A model generated the notes under the pieces. The model was not told the DNA's origin and searched no databases. It saw only the letters and a list, made by a program, of their open reading frames with translations. Positions 16,339-25,645 of a stretch of 64,000 bases of DNA are shown here, piece by piece (the stretch's first letter is position 1; each line of letters begins with the position of its first letter). The position numbers and the translations under genes were made by a program. The stretch comes from Levilactobacillus lindianensis (GTDB lineage Bacteria > Bacillota > Bacilli > Lactobacillales > Lactobacillaceae): assembly GCF_003946095.1 (NCBI RefSeq), contig NZ_RHOD01000013.1:1-64000 (forward strand), written 5' to 3'.

Positions 16339-18147
16339 ATGAAGTATTCGATGAATTGGGATCTGGATTCTCTGTTTCCCGGCGGAATTAATTCTGCCCA
16401 GCTGGCAACAAAATTAACGCAGATTAAGGCCGCCATTGCGACTCTAGGTGACCTGTTGGACCGGTGGGACGCGGCAAGCGATGCCCCCGACTACCAGCAA
16501 TTTACCAAGCTGATCACCCATCTTCAGAAGATTGAAGCTGGCATCGGTCAGGCCGGGATCTTCATGACAGCCATTGGTTCCGCCGACGTCAACAACCCCG
16601 AAGTGGCGCCCATGGTAGCCAAACTCGACGGCCTCGAAAACGAGGTTGAAAACGTCAGTGGCAAACTGAAGAAGGTTCTGGTTCAAGTACCCGATGACCA
16701 TTTCGATGCGATCTTAGCGGTTCCCGAACTGAAACCATTGGCCTTTAACCTAAAGGAAATGCGCGATGCCGGTAAGGAACTTCTGGACGACAAGACCGAA
16801 GCCCTGATCAGTCGCCTGAATCTCGACGGCCGCTCTGCCTGGAGTGCCCATTACGACTCCTTGGTGGCAACGGTTAACGTGCCTTTCCACGACGCCGATG
16901 GCAACCCCGTCACGCTGTCCGCCGGGCAAGCTGACAACAACCTTCTCGGGAACGCCGATCCACAGTACCGAGCCGATCTCCTACCAGCCTGGGAAAAAGC
17001 CTGGACGGATAAGGAACAGCTCTTTGCCGACACGCTGAATCACCTAGCCGGTTTCCGTTTGACGGAATACGCCGCCCACGGCACCACGGACTTCTTGAAG
17101 GAGCCACTCAAGGATAACCGGCTGAGTGCCGAGACGCTGAATACCATCTGGCAGGTCGTCGATGACAACAAGCAATTCCTGCTCGACTACCTCGACAGAA
17201 AGGCCGCCCTGTTAGGTAAAAAACACGCCGGGTGGCAGGACGTTGAGGCCCCGCTGAACTTACCGGGTGCCCAACTTCACCACTTCACCTATGACGAGGC
17301 CGCGGCCTTCATTATCAAACACTACGGCGAATTCTCACCTAAGATGGCGGCCTTAGCGCAACACGCCTTCGAACACAACTGGATCGAGGCGGAAGACCGC
17401 GCGGGTAAGGCCCCTGGTGGTTGGATGGAAAGTGCCCCCGAAACCAACGAGTCTCGAATCTTCATGACCTTCACCGGGTCGCCCAATGACGTCTCCACGC
17501 TGGCTCATGAACTCGGTCACGCCTTTCACTCGAGTGTCATGAACGACCTACCCTACTTCCGGCAAGGTTACGCCATGAACGTGGCGGAAACAGCCTCTAC
17601 TTTTGGTGAACTGATCGTGGCCGATGCCAACGTCAAGGCTGCGACTACTGATGCAGAAAAGATCTCTTTAATCAATGCGAAAATGGATAACCCTTTGGCC
17701 ATGTTTTTAAATATTCGGGCCCGGTTCCTCTTTGAATCTCGTTTCTATCAATTGCGGCAACAGAAGTTGGTCACACCAGCCGAATTAAACGAACTGATGT
17801 TAAATGCCCAGAAGGAAGCCTTCGGTCACGACCTGTCGACCTACTCGCCACACCTCTGGGCTAGCAAGCTACATTTCTACATCGCTGATCCTTCCTTCTA
17901 CAACTTCCCGTATGTCTTCGGCTACCTTTTCAGCCTGGGAATCTACGCCAAGGCCCAACAAGAAGGCAACTTTGAAGACCAATACATCGCACTATTGCGG
18001 GATACGGCTAACATGTCGACCGAAGAGTTAGCCCAAAAACACCTGGGAGTCGACCTGACCAAGCCTGATTTCTGGCTGGCTGGTGTCCAACTCATCAAGC
18101 GTGACGTCGCAGAATTTATGCGGCTAACCGATTCACTGGTGAAATAG
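16339..18147 (+). CDS. pepF: M3 family oligoendopeptidase F
   Basis: The 602-residue protein fits the length of the PepF family. The zinc motif HELGHAFHS lies near residue 392, with the distal Glu in VAETASTFGE. It is a cytoplasmic metallopeptidase that cuts peptides of roughly 7-17 residues, acting downstream of oligopeptide uptake such as the Opp system in this window. The ATG at 16339 is 8 nt from TAGGAGG; an in-frame TTG two codons earlier is less likely. The leader carries the structured repeats described above. Confidence 0.93.
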   Translation: MKYSMNWDLDSLFPGGINSAQLATKLTQIKAAIATLGDLLDRWDAASDAPDYQQFTKLITHLQKIEAGIGQAGIFMTAIGSADVNNPEVAPMVAKLDGLENEVENVSGKLKKVLVQVPDDHFDAILAVPELKPLAFNLKEMRDAGKELLDDKTEALISRLNLDGRSAWSAHYDSLVATVNVPFHDADGNPVTLSAGQADNNLLGNADPQYRADLLPAWEKAWTDKEQLFADTLNHLAGFRLTEYAAHGTTDFLKEPLKDNRLSAETLNTIWQVVDDNKQFLLDYLDRKAALLGKKHAGWQDVEAPLNLPGAQLHHFTYDEAAAFIIKHYGEFSPKMAALAQHAFEHNWIEAEDRAGKAPGGWMESAPETNESRIFMTFTGSPNDVSTLAHELGHAFHSSVMNDLPYFRQGYAMNVAETASTFGELIVADANVKAATTDAEKISLINAKMDNPLAMFLNIRARFLFESRFYQLRQQKLVTPAELNELMLNAQKEAFGHDLSTYSPHLWASKLHFYIADPSFYNFPYVFGYLFSLGIYAKAQQEGNFEDQYIALLRDTANMSTEELAQKHLGVDLTKPDFWLAGVQLIKRDVAEFMRLTDSLVK

Positions 18148-18211
18148 TCAAGTTTAGGTTAAAAGTAACGCTAAGTGGTATAATGGTCGTATAGACTAAT
18201 GGAAGAAACGG

Positions 18212-18643
18212 GTGACTAACATGTTTTCTGAACGACTTCGGGCCTTACGACGCGGCCAACACATTACTTTGGAACAATTGGCCACAGCCCTGAACGAACA
18301 ACAGTCCGTGGAAACGGACGATCATTCAAACACTGCGTCACAAATTGGTAACTGGGAACGCGGGATTCGTACCCCGTCCTACGTAGAGGTCCGCAAGCTC
18401 GCGGAATACTTCGATGTCACCATGGATTACCTGACGGGTAAAGCGGAACGAGACGAATACGACCTCGGTCGACTCTTCCTTTCCGGAAAGCAACTGAGCT
18501 TCAACCGGGAATTATTGAGCGGTCGTGACCGTTATGAAATCTATCAACTTATCGATGGCTACCTGCACGGTAAGGAAAACCGCTTCACCGCACCGGAAAC
18601 CAACCAACAAGAAGAGTTGGATCTTCATCTCGACGACCACTAA
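18212..18643 (+). CDS. XRE-family transcriptional regulator
   Basis: The 143-residue protein has an N-terminal helix-turn-helix (about 6-70) with an unusual insertion (QQSVETDDHSN) before the recognition helix TASQIGNWERG. It is followed by an acidic, Gln-rich C-terminal part without a clear domain. It starts at a GTG (18212) after GGAAG; an ATG three codons later is an alternative. A TATAAT -10 box lies at 18179-18184. It is followed by its own terminator. Target genes are unknown. Confidence 0.8.
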   Translation: MTNMFSERLRALRRGQHITLEQLATALNEQQSVETDDHSNTASQIGNWERGIRTPSYVEVRKLAEYFDVTMDYLTGKAERDEYDLGRLFLSGKQLSFNRELLSGRDRYEIYQLIDGYLHGKENRFTAPETNQQEELDLHLDDH

Positions 18644-18650
18644 CCATTTA

Positions 18651-18696
18651 AGAACCGGCCGATCAGCCGCTGAGGCTAATCGATCGGTTCTTTTGT
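18651..18696 (+). terminator. Terminator of the XRE gene
   Basis: An interrupted stem (GAACCG-CGAT with ATCG-CGGTTC) is followed by TTTTGTTTT. Confidence 0.7.
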
Positions 18697-18758
18697 TTTG
18701 ACATTGGTTCAAATTTTGTCAAAGTATTTCATGACTTATTTCAGAAAGGACCTTTCAA

Positions 18759-19610
18759 GTGAACCCGAAAAAACTACAAAAACTAAAAAAGAAGATTCGG
18801 CATCAACCCTTGAGCCAGCGTAAGACGGCCTACATTGACCGAATGACGGACTATTATCATCAGTTTGGGGATTACCCAGCCGTGAAGATTCTGATCAGTA
18901 ATATTCTCCTGGCCGACCGGATGTTGGCCGCCGGTGATCTCCCGCAACAGTTGCCGCTACTCCAACTTCCCGATAATATTCAGGACCAGATTTATCGCAA
19001 GCTAGCCGAGCAATACCCGACCAACGATGCTCAGGGCGATCGCCTTTGGAACAGCCTGACCGACGCTCTACCGGACTTGGACCATGACCTACGCTCCTTT
19101 AGAGACTACCTCGAGAATCACTACGGCATGTGGGCTTACACATCCGCTCCGTTCGTGAGTGACCTGGCGAAATTTGTCGGCGACCGTGCGGTACTAGAAG
19201 TCATGGCGGGTAACGGCTACATTTCTAAAGGGTTGCGAGCCGCACACAAGACGGTATACGCCACCGACAATCAGGCTTGGACCAAGGAAAATGAAACCGG
19301 TCGGCATCCCCTGACGCCAATCGAACCGCTCTCCGCTCTGGACGCCTGGAACACCTACCACGACCAGGTAGGCGTTGTCGTGATGTCCTGGTCTCCCGAT
19401 GGTTTACCATTGGACTGGGAGCTCCTACAAGCGATCCGTCAATCTGATACGGACGTGGACTTCGTCGTCTTGGGTGAGCCCCACGGTGCCACTGGATCCA
19501 ATGAGTTCTGGGATCACGCTGAGCTCTTAGAGAATAAGGATACGCGTGACTTGAACCGTCACTACACGCCGATCGACCTGATCAAAGATCACGTTTACCT
19601 GGTCAAATAA
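18759..19610 (+). CDS. Putative SAM-dependent methyltransferase-like protein
   Basis: The 283-residue protein starts at GTG after AAAGGA. The N-terminal half (1-130) is helical and charged. The C-terminal half has a methyltransferase-like glycine motif VLEVMAGNGYIS (about 147-158), a following acidic strand (VYATDNQAW) and a VVVMSWSPDG strand near residue 208, which fits a Rossmann-like SAM-binding fold. The substrate is not known. There is no operon partner nearby. Confidence 0.65.
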   Translation: MNPKKLQKLKKKIRHQPLSQRKTAYIDRMTDYYHQFGDYPAVKILISNILLADRMLAAGDLPQQLPLLQLPDNIQDQIYRKLAEQYPTNDAQGDRLWNSLTDALPDLDHDLRSFRDYLENHYGMWAYTSAPFVSDLAKFVGDRAVLEVMAGNGYISKGLRAAHKTVYATDNQAWTKENETGRHPLTPIEPLSALDAWNTYHDQVGVVVMSWSPDGLPLDWELLQAIRQSDTDVDFVVLGEPHGATGSNEFWDHAELLENKDTRDLNRHYTPIDLIKDHVYLVK

Positions 19611-19733
19611 TTGGATTAATTTCTCAGTGGGCTAGTAAATATTACAAATCAACAAACTACCTGCAAACTATTTATCCTGGATACCGAATTTGCTATCATA
19701 CTAGGTAGCAACCTATTCAGGGGGAATCCAATC

Positions 19734-19841
19734 ATGATGGCACTGGGGAATATCTTGTTTTATGGCGTGGGGACCTTGTTAGTTGTGGCAGTCGGCTATG
19801 CCGCTTTTGCCAGCTACCAGACCCATCGTAACGATGATTAA
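19734..19841 (+). CDS. Small single-pass membrane protein (35 residues)
   Basis: A short open frame starts at ATG (19734) after GGGGGAA and encodes one hydrophobic segment (about 6-27) and a polar tail QTHRNDD. A TATCAT -10 box lies at about 19693-19698 and a strong terminator follows directly, so it looks like a dedicated transcript. No family is recognised. Confidence 0.6.
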   Translation: MMALGNILFYGVGTLLVVAVGYAAFASYQTHRNDD

Positions 19842-19856
19842 CTCACTTGGAATTTG

Positions 19857-19893
19857 AAAAGCAGCTGACCTTTTTCTGGTCAGCTGCTTTTTT
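19857..19893. terminator. Bidirectional terminator
   Basis: AAAAGCAGCTGACC pairs with GGTCAGCTGCTTTT. It serves the small membrane protein gene (plus) and the YdcF-family gene (minus). Confidence 0.9.
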
Positions 19894-19896
19894 CAT

Positions 19897-20964
19897 CTAC
19901 TGATATTCGGCCCAGGTAAGCGCTAGGGTCAGGAGAAGCATTAGGCCAATAGCCACCGTGTGCCAACGCTTATTACCCACGAAAATGGCAATATATTCTC
20001 GCAGGATGGCATTGGGTAAGAAAAACTTGGCAGTATGTGCCCCAATCCCGTTGGCCTTGAGCCCAGCCTTCTTAGCAATCATCCCTGCCCTGAAGGTGTG
20101 ATACCCATTGGTCACGAAGGTCACCCGAGGATTCGTGGGTCCCTGTTGATCAATAATGGCTTTAGAAAATACCATATTTTCATAAGTTGTCTTTGACCGG
20201 TCTTCCGCGATGGTGTGGTCGGCTGGTAAGCCGCGTCGCAGCGCATATTGCCGCATGGCAACACCCTCGGACACGGTCTCGTCGCCGCCTTGACCACCAG
20301 AGAAGATAATCATGGGTGCCCGGCCGGTCTTGGCCAGTTGCTTCTGGTAAAAGGCGATCGCCCGGTCAATCCGTTGACCCAACAGGGGCGAAACCTCATC
20401 CCCATTTAGCAGACCCGCTCCCAGAACAATCAGGTAATCCTGCTTGTAGCGCGGGTGATTGAACTGGTAGATGAACAACATCGTTAGGTAGTTGTAAAAC
20501 CAGAACAGGACGTAGAAGATCACCATCGATGGAAACAAGTTGATCGCCGTCGCCACGGGTACTGGTAGATAAAGCGACGTCAGCCGAACCACGAAGGGTG
20601 CCAAGAGAATCGCAATTCCTAGAAAGAGCGTCAACATGTTGGCAATCGTATGACTCTCTCTCTTCCAGACGATCCACGCATTCCACAACAACAAGAAGGC
20701 CTGAAGGGCAAATACGACCCCGATTAACATCAGGAGTAAGACAAACAAGACGATACTGATGACGATTAGCCACTTATTATTGGTTCCAAGAATTGAGATG
20801 GCTAGCATGGTTAAAAACGAATAAAAAAATAGCGAAAACCAGATGCCGTTACCCAAACGACGTTTCTCAATGCCGTAACTAACCCCAAATATCAGGCCAA
20901 ATCCCAGGGGGATCAGCCATCCCAGGTAAACGACGGCAGGAATAGCGAACATTTCATTTTGCAT
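19897..20964 (-). CDS. YdcF/ElyC-family (DUF218) membrane protein
   Basis: The protein has about 355 residues. The N-terminal half has about six membrane segments and the C-terminal half has a DUF218 domain: LIVLGAGLLNGDEVSPLLGQRID, FSGGQGGDE, SKTTYENM and FVTNGYHTFRAG. A final membrane segment ends the protein. Family members (SanA, ElyC, YdcF) act in envelope processes, but the biochemical activity is not settled. I start it at the ATG at 20964, after GGAGGAG, rather than the upstream ATG at 21000. Confidence 0.85.
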   Translation of the reverse strand: MQNEMFAIPAVVYLGWLIPLGFGLIFGVSYGIEKRRLGNGIWFSLFFYSFLTMLAISILGTNNKWLIVISIVLFVLLLMLIGVVFALQAFLLLWNAWIVWKRESHTIANMLTLFLGIAILLAPFVVRLTSLYLPVPVATAINLFPSMVIFYVLFWFYNYLTMLFIYQFNHPRYKQDYLIVLGAGLLNGDEVSPLLGQRIDRAIAFYQKQLAKTGRAPMIIFSGGQGGDETVSEGVAMRQYALRRGLPADHTIAEDRSKTTYENMVFSKAIIDQQGPTNPRVTFVTNGYHTFRAGMIAKKAGLKANGIGAHTAKFFLPNAILREYIAIFVGNKRWHTVAIGLMLLLTLALTWAEYQ

Positions 20965-21030
20965 GACACGAGACTCCTCCGCAATAATTTCAAGACTCAC
21001 TCTAGAATAGCATAGTGAGCCGTGATCGCT

Positions 21031-21636
21031 CTACTCCGCGACCTCAATCCCTAACAGACCAATCAGTTGGGCCGCCTGAAATTGATTAATCTTTAACCCC
21101 TTTGCCAGGTCAGCGTTGAGACTAACGCCGGCAAAGTCGGCAGCGTGCCAGTCAAAACCAGCCAACCGGGTTTCAATAAAACTGGCTCCGGTTAGGCGAG
21201 AACCGGCGAAGTCCACACCTTTTTTACTCCGAACGGCCTGAAAAGCACTCTCTAATAGATCACAATCCAAGAAGCTCATCTGATTCAGCTGGGCCTCGCT
21301 AAAGTTGGCGTAGGCCAGCTTCGACGCTTGAATGCTGGATCGCTGCCAAAAGCTCCCCGTCAACTCCGCCCCCGATAGCTGAAGATTGCGTAAATCGCAG
21401 TCATACCAACGGGTCTCGCGCCACGAGGTGTTGACTAATTGGCTGTGCCGCCAAGTCACCCGAACGAGCTCACCTTCGTCAAAGTTAGTCTGTTGAAACG
21501 TGCAGTGATCCAGCTCCACGTCCATCAGGCGGATGGCCGCATTGGCTGGCGTGAAGGTACAGTTCTGATAGGTATGTTCCATTTCGATATCATCAAACGC
21601 CAGGGTTTGATCGGCAATGACGGGATAATTTGACAT
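21031..21636 (-). CDS. Pentapeptide-repeat protein
   Basis: The 201-residue protein has many degenerate A(D/N)LXX-type repeats between about residues 20 and 175, for example LRNLQLSGAELTG, YANFSEAQLNQMSFLDCDL and VDFAGSRLTGASF. Such proteins form a right-handed quadrilateral helix. Some (Qnr, MfpA) protect DNA gyrase, but most have no assigned role, and nothing here singles out the gyrase type. The ATG follows AAGGAG. Confidence 0.85.
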   Translation of the reverse strand: MSNYPVIADQTLAFDDIEMEHTYQNCTFTPANAAIRLMDVELDHCTFQQTNFDEGELVRVTWRHSQLVNTSWRETRWYDCDLRNLQLSGAELTGSFWQRSSIQASKLAYANFSEAQLNQMSFLDCDLLESAFQAVRSKKGVDFAGSRLTGASFIETRLAGFDWHAADFAGVSLNADLAKGLKINQFQAAQLIGLLGIEVAE

Positions 21637-21696
21637 AAATTTTTCGACTCCTTTTCCTCTTAGTTTACCCGTTTTACGGCGGTAAAGCGATTACAC

Positions 21697-21728
21697 AAAA
21701 CGGGTTTCTCATGGAATTGAGAAGCCCG
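21697..21728 (-). terminator. Terminator of DUF5776 paralogue 1
   Basis: CGGGCTTCTCA pairs with TGAGAAACCCG, followed by TTTTG on the minus strand. Confidence 0.85.
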
Positions 21729-21739
21729 TCGCTTGATGC

Positions 21740-23236
21740 TTATTTGACAATTTTAACTAACTTAGGATTACCGGTAATGTAACCACCGGCCACCTTATAC
21801 CGCTTGGTGCCATGAACCGTCTTGTTCCAGCCATGAGAGTAATCCCAGCCAGTGACCTTGAAGACGTGGCCCTTCTTGTAGTGTTGAAGACGTTCATTCA
21901 AGTTGACATCACTGTAACGGTTTCGTCCGTCTCGTCCTTGAACTTTGATGACCGTTCGTGGCTTGTTGGGCGTCACGTAACACTTACTGCCCGTGATGTA
22001 GGTACCGTCTGGTAACTCATACCGGGTCACGTTACCAACTTTTACCAACTTGGTTACAGGGACTGCGCTGCCTTGCTTCAAACGACTAATCTGGTCGTTG
22101 AAGGTTGTCGTGGCGTGGGTCTTGACTCCCTTGGGATTCGTGACATACATAGTCTGGGTCGTCATCTTTTGCCAGTATAACTTAGCTACATAGGCTGACT
22201 TCGCCGTGATGTAGGTACCGTCGCTCAGTTTGTACCGAGGATTACCTGCCCTCGAAGTTGCCGTCCCGACAACTTTGAAGACTGGTGCGTAGATTCGTGG
22301 CTTCTTGACATACTTTTGGATTCGCTCGCTCTTCTTGAAGTCCACGTTCTTGTAGCGATAGAACTTCTGTTTACCGTAGACCTTGAAAGACGAGTTTCTT
22401 ACGCTATCACCAGTCTCTGAACTTGAAGAAATACTTGGATTCTTCTGATAGAACACTTTCAAGTCCTTTTCAGTTCCGTCCAATGTAACAGAATTGATGT
22501 TTGCTGTGTAGCCTTCAATCTTAGGAAAGACATGGTCGTCTGTGATAACCTCACCTGCAAATCCTGTAAGGTCACGATCTTTAGGCAGTATAGTCTGTCC
22601 ATCCGAACTAGCATAGGTAACATGGACCAAAGAAGAATCGTTATGGACAAATAAATTAGTATCAGCAGTTGAATCCGCCGCCTGCCCAATGGGGTAGGAG
22701 TAATCAATGCCTGCTTCTGTATCATTGGTAATTGCAGGTTGCTGCAAAAACTTTTGCCATCCATCTACACTAAATGTGTATCCCGCCAGTTCTTTCTTAT
22801 AATTTTCCAGCCCATTGGCGAAACTTTCCTTAAATTCAGGCGTTAGTTCCCGGTCGGGAAACATAATTTTCCCAACCATCGGCACAGTTTCATCTAACGT
22901 CCAAAACCCATTTGAAAAATAAGAAAGGACCTGTATGCTGTCCTTCGCTTTCTCCATACTAGCTAGACCCTCATGACTATTGACATAGAGGTCCTTAAAT
23001 GTCGGGTCATCAGAGAAAATTTCACTGGGAATTCCTGATAAGTTAGTCAACGTGATAGCATCCATACTATCCCCGTTATTGATGGCCTCACCTGGCACAA
23101 CATAAATAATAGAAGCTGTTTTGCTTTCTTCTGCCTCATCAGCTGATGCTGACTTAAAGTTGTGATAACTTATCCCCAGCCCTAATCCCGCAATCACCAT
23201 AACTGCACCTAATAAAACCTTTTTCCATAACCGCAC
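21740..23236 (-). CDS. Secreted DUF5776 surface protein, paralogue 1
   Basis: The protein has about 498 residues. The N-terminus has a signal peptide or anchor (KKVLLGAVMVIAGLGLGI). A variable N-terminal region of about 150 residues contains a FWTLDETVPMVG segment related to the other paralogues. A MucBP-like domain follows (about 205-270, with GYTANINSVTLDG), then three DUF5776 modules starting near FKVYGKQKFYRYKNVDF. There is no LPXTG motif; the basic repeats may bind wall polymers. I take the GTG at 23236, spaced after AAGGGGTGG, over one at 23245. The N-terminal half is more AT-rich than its surroundings. Confidence 0.85.
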   Translation of the reverse strand: MRLWKKVLLGAVMVIAGLGLGISYHNFKSASADEAEESKTASIIYVVPGEAINNGDSMDAITLTNLSGIPSEIFSDDPTFKDLYVNSHEGLASMEKAKDSIQVLSYFSNGFWTLDETVPMVGKIMFPDRELTPEFKESFANGLENYKKELAGYTFSVDGWQKFLQQPAITNDTEAGIDYSYPIGQAADSTADTNLFVHNDSSLVHVTYASSDGQTILPKDRDLTGFAGEVITDDHVFPKIEGYTANINSVTLDGTEKDLKVFYQKNPSISSSSETGDSVRNSSFKVYGKQKFYRYKNVDFKKSERIQKYVKKPRIYAPVFKVVGTATSRAGNPRYKLSDGTYITAKSAYVAKLYWQKMTTQTMYVTNPKGVKTHATTTFNDQISRLKQGSAVPVTKLVKVGNVTRYELPDGTYITGSKCYVTPNKPRTVIKVQGRDGRNRYSDVNLNERLQHYKKGHVFKVTGWDYSHGWNKTVHGTKRYKVAGGYITGNPKLVKIVK

Positions 23237-23382
23237 GTTTTCCACCCCTTCACAAATAATAAATAATCCTCATAACTTCTGATTTATCACGATGGTTTCA
23301 GTGTTTAAAAATTCACAAGCATTTAGTCTCAGTATACACTACTGCCACTAACTTTCCCGCTCGTAGGCGTCCAAATGGCTAA

Positions 23383-23409
23383 ATAAAAATCGCCAGTTAA
23401 CGGCGATTT
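23383..23409 (-). terminator. Terminator of the decayed DUF5776 copy
   Basis: AAATCGCC pairs with GGCGATTT, followed by TTATTT on the minus strand. Confidence 0.7.
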
Positions 23410-23565
23410 CTACCTCTAATTTGTTTTATAGTCTTAACTAATTTAGAATTCCAAATAATGTACCCACCGGCTACCTTATAGCGCTTGGTGCCATAAACTG
23501 CGGTATTCCAGCCGTGGGAGTAATCCCAGCCGGTAACTTTGAACACGTGGCCCTTCTTGCAATGT
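23397..23565 (-). pseudogene. Remnant of a fifth DUF5776 protein gene
   Basis: A minus-strand frame without a start codon encodes KKGHVFKVTGWDYSHGW and then GTKRYKVAGGYI, almost the same as the last DUF5776 module of paralogue 1. An in-frame stop lies just before it, and the normal stop is lost so the frame runs about 10 codons further. It keeps a terminator but has no signal peptide or other modules. This is a decayed duplicate between paralogues 1 and 2. Confidence 0.85.
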
Positions 23566-23585
23566 TTGCAATCTTAGCCTCTTTA

Positions 23586-23624
23586 CAAAAATAAATAAGG
23601 CGACCACTGGCCGCCCTATTTATT
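23586..23624 (-). terminator. Terminator of DUF5776 paralogue 2
   Basis: AATAAATA-GGCG with GGCCGCC-TATTTATT forms a long stem followed by TTTTTG on the minus strand. Confidence 0.8.
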
Positions 23625-23645
23625 CAAATTCACTGTCAGGTTTCC

Positions 23646-25370
23646 TTACTTCACAATCCGAACCAAGTTACGACTTGCCGTAATGTAGCCACCGGCAACC
23701 TTGTAACGTTTCTTACCCGTAATGTTATCAAACTTTTCGTGAGAGTGATCCCAACCCTTGACGTTAATCTTCTGGCCTTTCTTGTAAACCTTCACAGCCT
23801 TGGTCAAATTAACATCCTTGTACAATTTGATTTTAGTCTTCGTTTGAACTTGCTTAGCGTTCGTCGGCTTGTTTGCCGAAACTCGCGACTTGTTTCCCGT
23901 CACGTAAGTGCCATCAGCCAACTCGTAACGCGTCATGTGGTCCTTACGCACGATCCGCTTCACGTTAACGGCCGTACCCTGCTTGAGGTGTTTAACCTTA
24001 TTCTTTGCATTCATCGCAGTAGACTTGTAGACATTCGACCCATTGGCATGCGTAACGTACAACTTCTTGTTATCGCCTTGCCAGTAGAGGTTCGCAACAT
24101 ATTCATTTTTCGCTGAAATGTAAGTGCCATCAGCTAATTTATACCGCGGGTTCCCAGCCTTAGAAGTAGCTTTGGCAACGACCGTGAAGACAGGGGCGTG
24201 GGCCCGAACCTTCTTAGCGTACCCCTTAACTCGTTCATTCTTCTTGTAGTCAACGTTCTTGTAGCTGTAGAACTTCTGTTTACTGTAGACGTTGAATGGC
24301 GTCACAGCAGTTTCGTTTCCGTTGTTGTTATCCCCATTCCCGTTGTTATTGTTGTCACCGCCGCCACCGCCAGTCTTATCGGCGACATAATACACGGTTT
24401 CTTGAACATCGTTTTCTCCAAAATTGTAGTCTTTAAAATTCAGTTCAACTGACGGTCGATCTGCTGTGAATCCAGCGATGACAGGTGACTCAACAGATTC
24501 CTTCTGAGCACCATAACTTTCAACCGTCTTTTCTGGCGCTGCAACTTGATCCCCATCCGCAAAGAGATACTGAATCTTTGCGAACTTAGCTAGATGGTAA
24601 TTAACAACCGCGGGCTGACTTGCTAATGTCTCGTCATCAAACTTTACAGTCTTTTTATCCGGCGTATGCTTAATGGAATCGCCAACTCTTCGGACAATAG
24701 CTGGATGCGTCATGTCAATTGACTCACCCTTTAAGCCATGGATGGCTTCCTTTTCCGTACGAAAAGTTCCCTCCACAGCACCGTCAACGCCTATGCTATT
24801 TAGCTCCAAACCTAATCCCGGTTCACTATTCTTAAACATGATGTTTAGACGGCCATCCTCTTTCAAAGGAACATCCAATTGTTTCTCTAGATATTCTGCG
24901 GGTAATGAATATCTTTGAGGAACTGTCTCCTTATAGGCAAATTTTTCTGTGCCACTACCCCAATTTTTATACAGGGAAAATGCTTTCTCACTTGTTAGTG
25001 TTCCATACTTCTCCTCTAACCAGTTAAAAAATCTTATCTCCATCCAAAGACCGATAGGAGTCCCGTAGAAAGGGTCATTGTTTACTGTCGCAAAATAATT
25101 TAATACTGCTCGATAATCAATATCTTTATTGTCTGCGAGTTCAGTTAAAACCTCACCGTAAGTCTTAGCTGAAGTTCCCTCATCGTACTTCACCTCAAGT
25201 GTGTTTTGCCCTTCATCCAGAAGCAGTGTCTTCGCCTTCTCATCCACCGGGTTTAAGGTAAAACTTGCTGCTTCCGCCAATATGTCTCGGCTAGAATCAC
25301 CCATCACGTTACCTGCCATCCCGACACCCATTGCAATTGCCAGCACTGCTAATCCTTTTCTTAACTTCAT
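23646..25370 (-). CDS. Secreted DUF5776 surface protein, paralogue 2
   Basis: The 574-residue protein has a signal peptide (1 to about 35). Its long N-terminal region (about 36-335) is related to the other paralogues only in short segments such as KTYGEVLTEL. A low-complexity linker rich in Gly, Asn and Asp near 337-357 separates it from three C-terminal DUF5776 modules (from FNVYSKQKFYSYKNVDY). It lacks a clear MucBP domain and any LPXTG sorting signal. The ATG follows AAAGGAGA. It is probably a cell-wall-associated adhesin-like protein; ligand unknown. Confidence 0.85.
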   Translation of the reverse strand: MKLRKGLAVLAIAMGVGMAGNVMGDSSRDILAEAASFTLNPVDEKAKTLLLDEGQNTLEVKYDEGTSAKTYGEVLTELADNKDIDYRAVLNYFATVNNDPFYGTPIGLWMEIRFFNWLEEKYGTLTSEKAFSLYKNWGSGTEKFAYKETVPQRYSLPAEYLEKQLDVPLKEDGRLNIMFKNSEPGLGLELNSIGVDGAVEGTFRTEKEAIHGLKGESIDMTHPAIVRRVGDSIKHTPDKKTVKFDDETLASQPAVVNYHLAKFAKIQYLFADGDQVAAPEKTVESYGAQKESVESPVIAGFTADRPSVELNFKDYNFGENDVQETVYYVADKTGGGGGDNNNNGNGDNNNGNETAVTPFNVYSKQKFYSYKNVDYKKNERVKGYAKKVRAHAPVFTVVAKATSKAGNPRYKLADGTYISAKNEYVANLYWQGDNKKLYVTHANGSNVYKSTAMNAKNKVKHLKQGTAVNVKRIVRKDHMTRYELADGTYVTGNKSRVSANKPTNAKQVQTKTKIKLYKDVNLTKAVKVYKKGQKINVKGWDHSHEKFDNITGKKRYKVAGGYITASRNLVRIVK

Positions 25371-25605
25371 ATTCTCATCTCCTTTTGATTGATATTATTT
25401 ATTAGATTTTATGTATTGTAACTATAGCATATTATTCATGACCATTGATGCCACACATTGGATAATGTGGATAGACAATCAACAGCATTTACTTATATAT
25501 GCTGTTGTGTTTAATGGAGATACTAATTTACTATTTCAATTAATTGCTTCGATTTTTTTGACGCTTTAGCTAAACTCGCTAATCTAAGGCACTTCATCAC
25601 AAGTG

Positions 25606-25640
25606 AAAAAGAGATCTGGGACTAATACTCCCAGATCTCT
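25606..25640 (-). terminator. Terminator of DUF5776 paralogue 3
   Basis: AGAGATCTGGGA pairs with TCCCAGATCTCT, followed by TTTTTC on the minus strand. Confidence 0.9.
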
Positions 25641-25645
25641 AGTCT

